A stretch of 64,000 nucleotides of DNA, from NCBI RefSeq assembly GCF_000732195.1, contig NZ_JNNU01000006.1:124001-188000 (forward strand), in the 5' to 3' direction. The position numbers and the translations under genes are program-made. Source of the stretch: Neorhizobium vignae (lineage in GTDB: Bacteria; Pseudomonadota; Alphaproteobacteria; Rhizobiales; Rhizobiaceae). The notes under the pieces are model-generated. The model was not told the origin of the DNA, searched no databases, and saw only the letters and a program-made list of their open reading frames with translations. This document shows positions 10,402-17,959 of the stretch, piece after piece (position 1 is the first letter of the stretch; each line of letters begins with the position of its first letter).

Positions 10402-11130
10402 ATGAGCAGGGTTGCATTGGTTTCGGGAGGAACGCGTGGGATCGGGGCAGCCATCTCCGTCGCGTTGAAGGCGGCAGGTTATCGTGTCGCGGCAAATTTT
10501 GCGGGCAATGAGGAAAAGGCGAAAGCCTTCCATGACGAGACCGGGATTGCGGTCTTCAAGTGGGATGTCTCCAGCTACCAGGCCTGCGTCGACGGAATAG
10601 CAAAAGTGGAGGCCGAGCTCGGCCCGATCGAGGTGCTCGTCAACAATGCGGGCATCACCCGTGACGGCATGTTCCACAAGATGACGCCTGAACAGTGGAA
10701 CGAGGTGATCGGCACCAACCTGACCGGCCTCTTCAACATGACGCATCCGATCTGGAACGGCATGCGCGAGCGCGAATTCGGCCGGGTCGTCAACATCTCG
10801 TCGATCAACGGCCAGAAGGGCCAGATGGGTCAGGTGAACTATTCGGCAGCCAAGGCGGGCGATCTCGGTTTTACCAAGGCGCTGGCCCAGGAAGGCGCTT
10901 CAAAGAACATCACCGTCAACGCCATCTGCCCCGGCTACATCGCGACCGAAATGGTGCGTGCGGTCCCGGAAAAGGTGCTGAACGAGCGGATACTCCCCTT
11001 GATCCCTGTCGGACGCCTCGGCGAGCCGGAAGAGATTGCCCGTTGCGTCGTCTTCCTCGCTTCCGATGATGCCGGCTTCATCACCGGTTCGACGCTGACG
11101 GCGAATGGCGGCCAGTTCTTCGCGAGCTGA
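10402..11130 (+). CDS. phaB: acetoacetyl-CoA reductase
   Basis: A 242-residue short-chain dehydrogenase that reduces acetoacetyl-CoA to (R)-3-hydroxybutyryl-CoA with NADPH for PHB synthesis. The cofactor glycines are in SGGTRGIGAA (residues 8-17), NNAG at 81-84, and the catalytic residues are Ser134, Tyr147 and Lys151 in YSAAK. GYIATEMV is the typical substrate-side segment. Position directly after phaA makes the PHB assignment firm. No phaC synthase is in the window. Confidence 0.95.
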   Translation: MSRVALVSGGTRGIGAAISVALKAAGYRVAANFAGNEEKAKAFHDETGIAVFKWDVSSYQACVDGIAKVEAELGPIEVLVNNAGITRDGMFHKMTPEQWNEVIGTNLTGLFNMTHPIWNGMREREFGRVVNISSINGQKGQMGQVNYSAAKAGDLGFTKALAQEGASKNITVNAICPGYIATEMVRAVPEKVLNERILPLIPVGRLGEPEEIARCVVFLASDDAGFITGSTLTANGGQFFAS

Positions 11131-11230
11131 TCTCCGTCATTAACCTTTGAGCAGGTTTCAGCGCATGACGGTGCGCTGAAACGCCCGGTCTCTATGGTTA
11201 ACAAATTGTTTTTACACGACATCTTGCGGT

Positions 11231-11300
11231 GAACAAACCGCGAAACGGGTGATGTCGCCGATTCGTCGGCGATTCGTTCCGGCTTTGGCCAAGGGTTAAT
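11231..11300 (+). repeat. composite repeat, copy A (GAAC-N7-GAA then GATTC-N6-GATTC)
   Basis: GAACAAA begins at 11231 and GAA recurs 11 bp later. GATTC sites start at 11260 and 11271. The DNA after them (GTTCCGGCTTTGGCC) is nearly the same as in copy B at 12050. This copy lies between the 3' ends of phaB and the glycine-zipper lipoprotein gene, so it is not in the promoter of either neighbour. Function unknown. Confidence 0.75.
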
Positions 11301-11319
11301 GCCGACGGTTTCTCCAGGG

Positions 11320-11356
11320 CAAAACAAAACCGGCGCCGATTGCTCGGGCACCGGTC
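11320..11356 (-). terminator. terminator of the glycine-zipper lipoprotein gene
   Basis: Read on the minus strand, a 9-bp stem (ACCGGTGCC / GGCGCCGGT, one G-T pair, 9-nt loop) is followed by TTTTGTTTTG. It lies 26 bp after the stop of the lipoprotein gene at 11383. Confidence 0.7.
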
Positions 11357-11382
11357 CTGAGGGACTGGATTGTTGCTCGCGA

Positions 11383-11640
11383 TTAGCGGCAACGGGCCTC
11401 GTAACGACGGCCGTAACGGTCGCGATAGATGCAGTAGCCGCGGCGTTCCGAGGACTGGCCGATCGCAGCGCCGACCAGGCCGCCTGCAACTGCGCCAACT
11501 GCCGCGCCACCCCAGCTATTCGTCACGGCGCCGCCGATAACGGCACCCGTGCCGGCGCCGATTGCGGTGCCGCGTTCAGTTGCAGTACAGGAGGCGAGCG
11601 TGCCGATCATGCAGCCCGCAATCAGAATCTTCTTCATCAT
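11383..11640 (-). CDS. small glycine-zipper lipoprotein
   Basis: An 85-residue exported lipoprotein: MMKKILIAGCMIGTLASC gives a signal peptide with lipobox LASC and Cys18. A glycine-zipper segment follows (GTAIGAGTGAVIGGAVTNSW, then AAVGAVAGGLVGAAIG), and a short basic, Cys-containing tail. This resembles the SlyB/17-kDa surface-antigen type of outer-membrane lipoproteins in miniature. Such proteins are thought to sit in or strengthen the outer membrane. Expression is probably separate, since it has its own terminator. Confidence 0.85.
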   Translation of the reverse strand: MMKKILIAGCMIGTLASCTATERGTAIGAGTGAVIGGAVTNSWGGAAVGAVAGGLVGAAIGQSSERRGYCIYRDRYGRRYEARCR

Positions 11641-11681
11641 GTCAGTTTCCCTTCCCTTTGGTACACACGGCTACGCCGCTT

Positions 11682-11837
11682 TTAAATCCTGCCCATCAGC
11701 AGCAGGATAATGATGATAAGCACGACAAGGCCCAATCCGCCCGACGGACCATAGCCCCAGCCTCGGCTATAACCCCAATTCGGCAAGGCGCCAATGAGTA
11801 GCAGAATGAGGATGACGAGCAACACGGTTCCGAGCAT
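11682..11837 (-). CDS. DUF3309-like small membrane protein
   Basis: A 51-residue gene on the minus strand. It begins MLGTVLLVILILLLIGALPNW, has a central Gly/Tyr-rich piece (GYSRGWGYGPSGG) and a second hydrophobic helix ending LLLMGRI. This two-helix hairpin with a WGYSRGWGYGPSG turn matches my memory of the DUF3309 family, common in alpha- and betaproteobacteria and of unknown function. It lies 41 bp upstream of the glycine-zipper lipoprotein on the same strand. Confidence 0.82.
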   Translation of the reverse strand: MLGTVLLVILILLLIGALPNWGYSRGWGYGPSGGLGLVVLIIIILLLMGRI

Positions 11838-12049
11838 GATTTTTCTACTCCGCTAGATAATCCGGTATGGATTTGGCGAGGAAACGTAGCGGCGCGATTT
11901 TTGTTCCATCGGCTTGCAAGCGTGTGCTCTCACGTGCGGTCAAAGTGCGTTAGCCAATGTTAATGGCAGCTGAACGATTTGCTTCCGAGGTCTTTACCGC
12001 GACGGTTTTCTTGCGGGTTTCTCCTTATGGGACCTACCATATCTTGTGA

Positions 12050-12119
12050 GAACAAATAGCGAAGACATGGATGTCTGTGATTCGTCGGCGATTCGTTCCG
12101 CCTTTGGCCTGAATCTTAA
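12050..12119 (+). repeat. composite repeat, copy B
   Basis: GAACAAA begins at 12050, GAA recurs 11 bp later, and GATTC starts at 12079 and 12090, the same offsets (29 and 40) as copy A. The next segment, GTTCCGCCTTTGGCC, differs from copy A by one base, and both copies end near a TTAAT. It lies about 210 bp upstream of the minus-strand DUF3309-like gene and far upstream of the helicase. Confidence 0.75.
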
Positions 12120-12309
12120 TTCCGTGCTCAAAACGAGGGTGGAGCAGCCTGAATGGGTTCATGAAACATTAACCATATCAATGGATTGACTCTTCCGATT
12201 CTTCGTGAAAGCACAGCTTTGGGATGAATCCTGCGGTTGTGCGCACTCAATCTTGATGCAGATTCAGGATGTCGTGGAGAAGTCCGGAGTCGCATCAACA
12301 TATAGCGGT

Positions 12310-12361
12310 GAACAAAAGCTGAATCATCTTGAGTCGGCGATTCGTCTCCGATTCGTTCGCG
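12310..12361 (+). repeat. composite repeat, copy C (diverged)
   Basis: GAACAAA begins at 12310, GAA recurs 11 bp later, and GATTC starts at 12339 and 12350, again offsets 29 and 40. The sequence between the landmarks has diverged from copies A and B, but spacing is exact. This is the copy nearest to the helicase start, about 200 bp upstream. Confidence 0.65.
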
Positions 12362-12562
12362 TCTGTTCCTTTGCGTATAAAATTCGAATCGCCGAGCGTT
12401 GATTTGCTGCCTTCAGCGATCACTCTTCGGTCGCAAAACCATTCTTCAGGCTTGCGTTTGCCGGCCGAGATCGCCATGTGTTGCGAGGCTTGGAGTTTTG
12501 GGCGCAGGTGCGAAACCCAAGCCTTATGTGATGCGCGGAACCAGGCATTGAATTTCCAGCCC

Positions 12563-15500
12563 ATGATGCTCAGCGGGCGCGGCGTCACCGCCGTCCTCGG
12601 ACCTACCAATACCGGCAAGACCCATTATGCCATCGAGCGCATGGTGGCGCATGGCACCGGTGTGATCGGCCTGCCGCTCCGGCTGCTGGCCCGCGAGGTC
12701 TATACGCGCCTTGTCGAGAAGGTCGGCGCCTCGCAGGTGGCGCTCGTCACCGGCGAGGAAAAGATCACTCCGCCGAACGCCCGCTTTTCCGTCTGCACCG
12801 TCGAGGCCATGCCACGCGAGACGAAGGCCTCGTTCGTCGCGATCGACGAGGTGCAGCTCGCCGGCGATCTCGAGCGCGGCCATATCTTTACCGACCGCAT
12901 CCTGCACTTGCGCGGGCGCGACGAAACGCTGCTCCTGGGTGCGGCAACCATGCGGCCGATCCTCGAGCGGCTTCTGCCGGGAATAACCATCGTCGAGCGG
13001 CCGCGCCTCTCGCAGCTCTTTTACGCGGGCCAGAAAAAGATCACCCGCCTGCCGCAGCGGTCCGCCATCGTGGCGTTTTCGGCCGACGAGGTCTATGCGA
13101 TCGCCGAGCTCATTCGCCGCCAGCGCGGCGGCGCTGCGGTGGTGCTGGGCGCGCTCAGTCCGCGTACCCGCAATGCGCAGGTCGGCCTCTACCAGTCCGG
13201 CGATGTCGAATATCTCGTTGCGACCGATGCGATCGGCATGGGACTCAATCTCGATGTCGATCACGTGGCGTTCGCCCAGGACCGGAAATTCGACGGCTAT
13301 CAGTTCCGCAGCCTCAATCCGGCAGAACTGGCGCAGATCGCCGGCCGCGCCGGGCGGCATGTGCGGGACGGGACGTTCGGCGTGACCGGACAGGTCGCGC
13401 CTTTTGAGGACGAACTGGTCGAGCGAATCGAAAGTCACCACTTCGATCATGTCAAAGTGCTGCAATGGCGGTCGAAAAACCTCGATTTTTCGTCGCTCAA
13501 GGCTCTGCGGGATAGCCTGGATGCCTCGCCGACCCTGCAAGGATTGACAAGGGCGCTTCCCGCGACCGACAGCCAAGCCTTTGATTATCTTTCGCGTTAT
13601 CCCGAAATCAAGGACATTGCGACGACGCCCCAGCGCGTCGAGAAGCTCTGGGAGGCCTGCGCGCTGCCGGACTATCGACGAATTGCGCCGGCGCAGCACG
13701 CGGACCTTATTTCGACTCTTTTTTCCGATCTTGTACGCTTCGGGACGGTGAATGAAGAATTCATGGCGGAACAGGTCCGCCGCGCCGACCGCACCGATGG
13801 TGAAATCGACACATTATCGGCCCGCATAGCGCAGATCCGGACATGGACCTACGTCTCTAATCGCCCTGGTTGGCTTGCCGATCCGACACACTGGCAAGAA
13901 AAGACACGGGAAATAGAGGATAGGTTATCGGACGCGCTACATGAAAGGTTGACGAAACGCTTTGTTGATCGCAGGACATCTGTGCTCATGAAGCGCCTGA
14001 GAGAGAATGCGATGCTGGAAGCTGAAATCAGTGTGAATGGCGATGTCTTTGTAGAAGGACATCACGTCGGGCAATTGGCCGGTTTCCGGTTCACGCCCGT
14101 TTCGGGAACCGAGGGCCCCGACGCCAAGGCGGTGCAGGGTGCCGCTCAGAAAGCGCTGGCGCTCGAATTCGAGGCGCGGGCCGCGAGGCTCTATGCCTCC
14201 GGCAACAGCGATCTGGCGGTCGGCTCCGACGGGTCCGTTCGCTGGCTCGGCGAGCCCATCGCCCGTCTTGCACCGACCGAGCATGTCATGCGGCCGCGCG
14301 TCATCCTGCTCTCCGACGAGCAGCTGACCGGCAATGCGCGCGAACATGTGCTCGCCCGCCTCGAGCGCTTCGTCAACCATCACATCGCCACGGTTCTGAA
14401 GCCGCTCGACGATCTGTCGCGTGCCGAAGACCTGCAGGGCCTCGCCAAGGGCCTCGCCTTCCAGCTCGTCGAAAGTCTCGGCGTGCTGTTCAGGCGCGAC
14501 GTCGCGGACGACGTCAAGTCGCTCGATCAGGATGCGCGTGCCTCGATGCGTCGCTACGGCATCCGTTTCGGCGCCTATCATGTCTTCATGCCGATGCTTC
14601 TGAAGCCGGCACCGGCCGAACTCATCACGCTCCTCTGGGCGCTGAAGAACGACGGCCTCGACAAGCCCGGTTACGGCGATCTCATCCCGGCACTGGCTGC
14701 GGGACGCACATCGGTGGTCGCCGATCCGACGTTCGAGCGGATGTTCTACAAGCTCGCGGGTTTTCGTTTCCTAGGCAAGCGCGCCGTGCGTATCGACATC
14801 CTGGAGCGCCTTGCCGATCTCATCCGCCCGCTTCTGCAGTGGAAGCCGGGCTCGACACCGCGTCCGGAAGGGGCATATGACGGTCGCCGCTTTACGACCA
14901 CGACCGCGATGCTCTCCATTCTCGGCGCGACGCCGGACGATATGGAAGAAATTCTCAAGGGCCTCGGATACCGTGCCGACGCCGTGAAGGCGGAAGAGGC
15001 ACAGGCGTTCCTTGCAGGCCACGATGCAGGTTCCGTGAACGTTGCGGCTGCTCCAGCTTCGGCAGGAGATGCACCCGAAGTCTCCGAAACAGACGACGCC
15101 GATGCGAGTGAGGCTCCGGCCGAGACTGCGACGGAGGCAGCTCCCGCCGAGGCCGTGGCTGATGCCGCGCCGGCTGAGACGGTTGCTGCAGAACCGGCTG
15201 CTTCGGAAGAGGCTCCCGCTGAGCAGGCTGCGGCTGGAGACGTCACCGACGAGGCAAAGGCTGCCGAGGCCGGAGAGCCGAAGCCGGTCCTGTTGTGGCG
15301 TCCGGGCGGCGGTCGTGAAAGCAACCAGCGCGGCGGACGGCCCCAGCATGGCGATCGTCGTGGCCATGGCGGCCAGCGCAACAATGCCGGTGGCGAAGCC
15401 GGCCAGCCGGCTCAGGGCCGTCGCGACGGTGGCGAGCGGCGTGATGCACGCCCGGCCGGCGAACGCAGCGGCGGTGAACGCAAGGACGGCGGCAAGCCGA

Positions 15501-15730
15501 ACCGCGACAACAACCGCCGGCCAGATAACAACAATACCAACAACCGCGGGGGTGATCGCCCGAACCGCGGGGAGCGCCACGAAGGTGGTCCGCGTCCGGA
15601 GCGCAACGACCGCGGCAAAGGGCCGCAGCCTGCTCGCTTCGAGGCCAAGCCGCCCCGCAAGGAAAAGCCGATCGATCCGGACTCGCCCTTTGCAAAGCTC
15701 GCAGCTCTCAAGGAGCAGATGAAGAAGTAA
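12563..15730 (+). CDS. Suv3-like superfamily 2 helicase with long disordered tail
   Basis: A large helicase-related protein, about 1055 residues from ATG 12563. Walker A is GPTNTGKT (13-20), the Walker B-like segment is VAIDEVQLAGDLERGH, and the C-terminal motor has GMGLNLDVDHVAF and motif VI QIAGRAGRH. This resembles mitochondrial Suv3, so RNA unwinding is inferred. After about residue 830 the protein becomes low complexity: an Ala/Glu-rich acidic stretch, then a Gly/Arg/Asn-rich RGG-type stretch of about 110 residues. The open frame runs back to 12329, but codons before 12563 have weak GC3, so I treat them as leader; ATG 12476 or TTG 12548 are alternatives. The S4-domain gene follows 5 bp later. 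Confidence 0.85.
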   Translation: MMLSGRGVTAVLGPTNTGKTHYAIERMVAHGTGVIGLPLRLLAREVYTRLVEKVGASQVALVTGEEKITPPNARFSVCTVEAMPRETKASFVAIDEVQLAGDLERGHIFTDRILHLRGRDETLLLGAATMRPILERLLPGITIVERPRLSQLFYAGQKKITRLPQRSAIVAFSADEVYAIAELIRRQRGGAAVVLGALSPRTRNAQVGLYQSGDVEYLVATDAIGMGLNLDVDHVAFAQDRKFDGYQFRSLNPAELAQIAGRAGRHVRDGTFGVTGQVAPFEDELVERIESHHFDHVKVLQWRSKNLDFSSLKALRDSLDASPTLQGLTRALPATDSQAFDYLSRYPEIKDIATTPQRVEKLWEACALPDYRRIAPAQHADLISTLFSDLVRFGTVNEEFMAEQVRRADRTDGEIDTLSARIAQIRTWTYVSNRPGWLADPTHWQEKTREIEDRLSDALHERLTKRFVDRRTSVLMKRLRENAMLEAEISVNGDVFVEGHHVGQLAGFRFTPVSGTEGPDAKAVQGAAQKALALEFEARAARLYASGNSDLAVGSDGSVRWLGEPIARLAPTEHVMRPRVILLSDEQLTGNAREHVLARLERFVNHHIATVLKPLDDLSRAEDLQGLAKGLAFQLVESLGVLFRRDVADDVKSLDQDARASMRRYGIRFGAYHVFMPMLLKPAPAELITLLWALKNDGLDKPGYGDLIPALAAGRTSVVADPTFERMFYKLAGFRFLGKRAVRIDILERLADLIRPLLQWKPGSTPRPEGAYDGRRFTTTTAMLSILGATPDDMEEILKGLGYRADAVKAEEAQAFLAGHDAGSVNVAAAPASAGDAPEVSETDDADASEAPAETATEAAPAEAVADAAPAETVAAEPAASEEAPAEQAAAGDVTDEAKAAEAGEPKPVLLWRPGGGRESNQRGGRPQHGDRRGHGGQRNNAGGEAGQPAQGRRDGGERRDARPAGERSGGERKDGGKPNRDNNRRPDNNNTNNRGGDRPNRGERHEGGPRPERNDRGKGPQPARFEAKPPRKEKPIDPDSPFAKLAALKEQMKK

Positions 15731-15735
15731 GGCCC

Positions 15736-16149
15736 ATGACGGAAAAACAGCCACAATCCGGTTCGCGTCAGCGCATCGACAAGTGGCTGTTTTTTGCCCG
15801 CATGGCGAAGTCGCGGTCGATCGCCCAGGATATGATCCGCTCCAACCACGTGCGGGTGAACGGCGATCTGGTTTCCCAGCCGAGCTCCCAGGTGAAGCCG
15901 GGTGATCGCATCGATCTCAAGCTCGAGCGTCGCGATCTTGTGCTGGTGGTGAAGACCGGCGGGGAACGGCGGGGGCCCTTCGAAGAGGCCCGGCTGCTCT
16001 ATGAAGACATCAGTCCGCCTCCTGAAGAAACAAAAAGGCTGACGCTGTTCGAGCAGGCGCAACGCGCGCAGGGAAGCGGTCGACCGACCAAGAAGGAGCG
16101 CCGCGAGACCGATCGGCTGTTTCCGGGTATCGACGCGGACCTAGATTAG
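15736..16149 (+). CDS. S4-domain RNA-binding protein (Hsp15-like)
   Basis: A 137-residue basic protein. The S4 fold is at residues 8-65: RIDKWLFFARMAKSRSIAQDMIRSNHVRVNGDLV, then KPGDRIDLKLERRDLVLVV. This is the arrangement of Hsp15 (HslR), which binds 50S subunits carrying stalled nascent chains. The C-terminus is charged and Lys/Arg-rich. It begins 5 bp after the helicase stop, so the two RNA-binding proteins are probably made together. Confidence 0.9.
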   Translation: MTEKQPQSGSRQRIDKWLFFARMAKSRSIAQDMIRSNHVRVNGDLVSQPSSQVKPGDRIDLKLERRDLVLVVKTGGERRGPFEEARLLYEDISPPPEETKRLTLFEQAQRAQGSGRPTKKERRETDRLFPGIDADLD

Positions 16150-16352
16150 AAAAAACGACCCGCTGCGCCAAGGTTTTCAGCACGGATATCCTTGCTAAGC
16201 AAAGCCAAAGGCTTTACCTGACTGTCGAAAAGCCGGATCGCCTACCTCCTGTCATTTTTGCAGTTGGGTTTTCGCCTCTCCCGGCTTTCCGGTGTGCCGG
16301 CGCTTCCCATCCGTCGACGTGCCGCTGATCCGCGAAAGTCCTGGAGTGCCGC

Positions 16353-16691
16353 ATGACGTATGTCGTGACCGACAATTGTATCCGCTGCAAATATACCGAC
16401 TGCGTCGAGGTCTGCCCGGTCGACTGCTTTTATGAAGGCGAAAACTTCCTCGTCATCCATCCCGACGAGTGCATCGACTGTGGCGTCTGCGAACCGGAAT
16501 GTCCCGCCGAGGCGATCAAGCCGGACACGGAACCAGGCCTCGACAAATGGCTCAAGATAAACACTGAATTCGCTCAGATCTGGCCCAACATCACGGTCAA
16601 GCGCGAGGCGCTGCCCGAAGCCAAGGAGATGGACGGAGTCGCCGACAAGTACGAGCAGTATTTCTCGGCCGAACCCGGCAAGGGCGATTGA
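16353..16691 (+). CDS. fdxA: seven-iron (3Fe-4S/4Fe-4S) ferredoxin
   Basis: A 112-residue FdxA electron carrier. It begins [29 protein letters not shown] and has the second cluster motif [12 protein letters not shown], the standard Cys spacing for one 3Fe-4S and one 4Fe-4S cluster. The C-terminal helix region ([19 protein letters not shown]) is typical of the Azotobacter ferredoxin I type. It lies 203 bp after the S4 gene and upstream of the CarD gene, a common alphaproteobacterial order. Confidence 0.96.
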   Translation: MTYVVTDNCIRCKYTDCVEVCPVDCFYEGENFLVIHPDECIDCGVCEPECPAEAIKPDTEPGLDKWLKINTEFAQIWPNITVKREALPEAKEMDGVADKYEQYFSAEPGKGD

Positions 16692-17076
16692 GATTTGCCG
16701 CGACGGAATGGCTCGGGAGCCGTTTCGAATCACTTTGCCTTTTTGTTGGGCAGAGCGCAGTTGTAGCGCTCTGTGCACCTGCAAAAGCAAATTATTGATT
16801 TCCGCACTTTTTTGTGGTAGACAATAAGAACTGTTCCACAAGGCGGCACGTGCGTGCCCAAAAAACATCACGAAAGCAACAGACCACCCAAAGCGCGGTT
16901 TCCGTGACATTGCAACGCTTGAATGTTGTCGGTCGCAGTTCCCGATGGGTGTTTTTCGCTCGCGTTGGTCGGACCAGTATGGAGTGACCCGACGGTTTCC
17001 CCCGTCTCATCCGGGCCTGACAGACCCGGTTCCCCCGACCCGGCAATGGGTGAGTAACAGGGAGTTTGTGAAACGA
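16692..17076 (+). other. 385-bp intergenic region before the CarD gene
   Basis: No gene is visible. An 8-bp inverted repeat CAGAGCGC / GCGCTCTG lies at 16751-16773, about 60 bp after fdxA. The segment 17010-17056 is rich in CCCGG and could fold in the CarD leader. CarD is expected to have its own promoter here, but I cannot place it with confidence. Confidence 0.5.
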
Positions 17077-17649
17077 ATGACGACTCAGCAGAAAAAGACT
17101 TCTCCCGGACGCCAGGGCTTCAAGACTGGTGAATCGATCGTATATCCCGCTCATGGTGTAGGCACTATCTCTGCGATTGAAGAGCAGGAAGTGGCCGGCA
17201 TGAAGCTTGAGCTTTTCGTAATCGATTTCGAAAAGGACAAGATGCGCCTCAAGGTGCCAGTCGCAAAGGCCGTCAGCATCGGCATGCGCAAGCTGTCCGA
17301 AACGGATTTTGTCGAGCGCGCTCTCAAGGTTGTTCAAGGCAAGGCCCGCGTGAAGCGCACCATGTGGTCGCGCCGCGCCCAGGAATATGATGCAAAGATC
17401 AATTCCGGCGATCTGATCTCGATCGCGGAAGTGGTTCGCGACCTCTATCGCGCCGACAACCAGCCGGAACAATCCTATTCCGAGCGTCAGCTTTACGAAG
17501 CCGCTCTCGATCGCATGGCTCGTGAAATCGCTGCCGTGAACAAGATGTCCGAAACCGAAGCCGTCCGCCTTGTCGAGGTCAATCTCGCCAAGGGTCCCAA
17601 GCGCGGCAAGAACATCGAGGAAGATGAGGCGCAGGAAGAAGCGGCCTGA
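17077..17649 (+). CDS. CarD/CdnL-family RNA polymerase-binding regulator
   Basis: A 190-residue protein. Its N-terminal RNAP-interacting domain (about residues 10-75) has FKTGESIVYPAHGVGTISAIEEQEVAGMKLELFVI, the CarD_TRCF Tudor-like fold. The helical C-terminal domain contains MWSRRAQEYDAKINSGDLISIAEVVRDLYR. Proteins of this type bind RNA polymerase beta and stabilise open complexes, notably at rRNA promoters. ATG 17077 has a GGAG site 12 nt upstream; GTG 17068 is possible but would be only 3 nt from it. The acidic tail (EEDEAQEEAA) is usual in rhizobia. Confidence 0.93.
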   Translation: MTTQQKKTSPGRQGFKTGESIVYPAHGVGTISAIEEQEVAGMKLELFVIDFEKDKMRLKVPVAKAVSIGMRKLSETDFVERALKVVQGKARVKRTMWSRRAQEYDAKINSGDLISIAEVVRDLYRADNQPEQSYSERQLYEAALDRMAREIAAVNKMSETEAVRLVEVNLAKGPKRGKNIEEDEAQEEAA

Positions 17650-17670
17650 TCATCCATCCATAGTTCTCCC

Positions 17671-17699
17671 AAAAACCCGGCCTTCGAGCCGGGTTTTTT
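17671..17699 (+). terminator. rho-independent terminator of the CarD gene
   Basis: An 11-bp perfect stem (AAAAACCCGGC / GCCGGGTTTTT) with loop CTTCGA, followed by a T tract. It ends 3 bp before the EcfG-type -35 element of rpoH2. Confidence 0.92.
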
Positions 17700-17702
17700 A
17701 TT

Positions 17703-17727
17703 GGAACTTTTTGCCCGTCTCCGCGTT
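17703..17727 (+). promoter_or_regulatory. EcfG (general stress sigma) promoter of rpoH2
   Basis: GGAAC at 17703-17707 and CGTT at 17724-17727 are separated by exactly 16 nt, the consensus for the alphaproteobacterial EcfG/RpoE2 sigma factor. It is 233 bp before the rpoH2 ATG. In Sinorhizobium meliloti rpoH2 is known to depend on RpoE2, which agrees. Confidence 0.8.
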
Positions 17728-17959
17728 AATCCGCCGGAACGGCGAACTGATGTGCGTCGGTTTGCGTTCGGGACAGCTAAAGTGCGGGGCGGAAGATCGG
17801 TCTCTCGAGACGGTCGGTAATCCCCCCGCGGAACTCAAGACGAGGGGAGCAAAAGCGGCAGGATATTCACTCCATCATCGTTCGGGCTTGTCGCGTGCAC
17901 GGTGTCCCTGGTTTGTGCCTCGCTGCTTTTGTCGGATCAGACCGTTCACGGAGAACACC

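Larger units (their letters stand above)
11838..12562. other. 725-bp intergenic region rich in GANTC sites
   Basis: Between the DUF3309-like gene and the helicase. It holds 13 GANTC sites between 12079 and 12390, two composite repeats (12050 and 12310), and a CtrA-like half site TTAACCAT at 12170. I find no DnaA-box cluster, no hairpin with a T tract and no convincing gene; the small frames here have poor codon bias. Base composition is visibly lower in GC than the flanking genes. Confidence 0.7.

Noticed and set aside
12205..12402. 65-codon plus-strand frame in the GANTC-rich region
   Set aside because: Low GC3, overlaps repeat copy C, no ribosome site or motif.
11838..12562. Replication origin
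   Set aside because: GANTC and a CtrA half site recall an origin, but there is no DnaA-box cluster and no origin-linked gene such as hemE or dnaA beside it.
16751..16773. Terminator for fdxA at the CAGAGCGC inverted repeat
   Set aside because: The stem is only 8 bp and is not followed by T residues, so I recorded it only as a repeat within the intergenic region.
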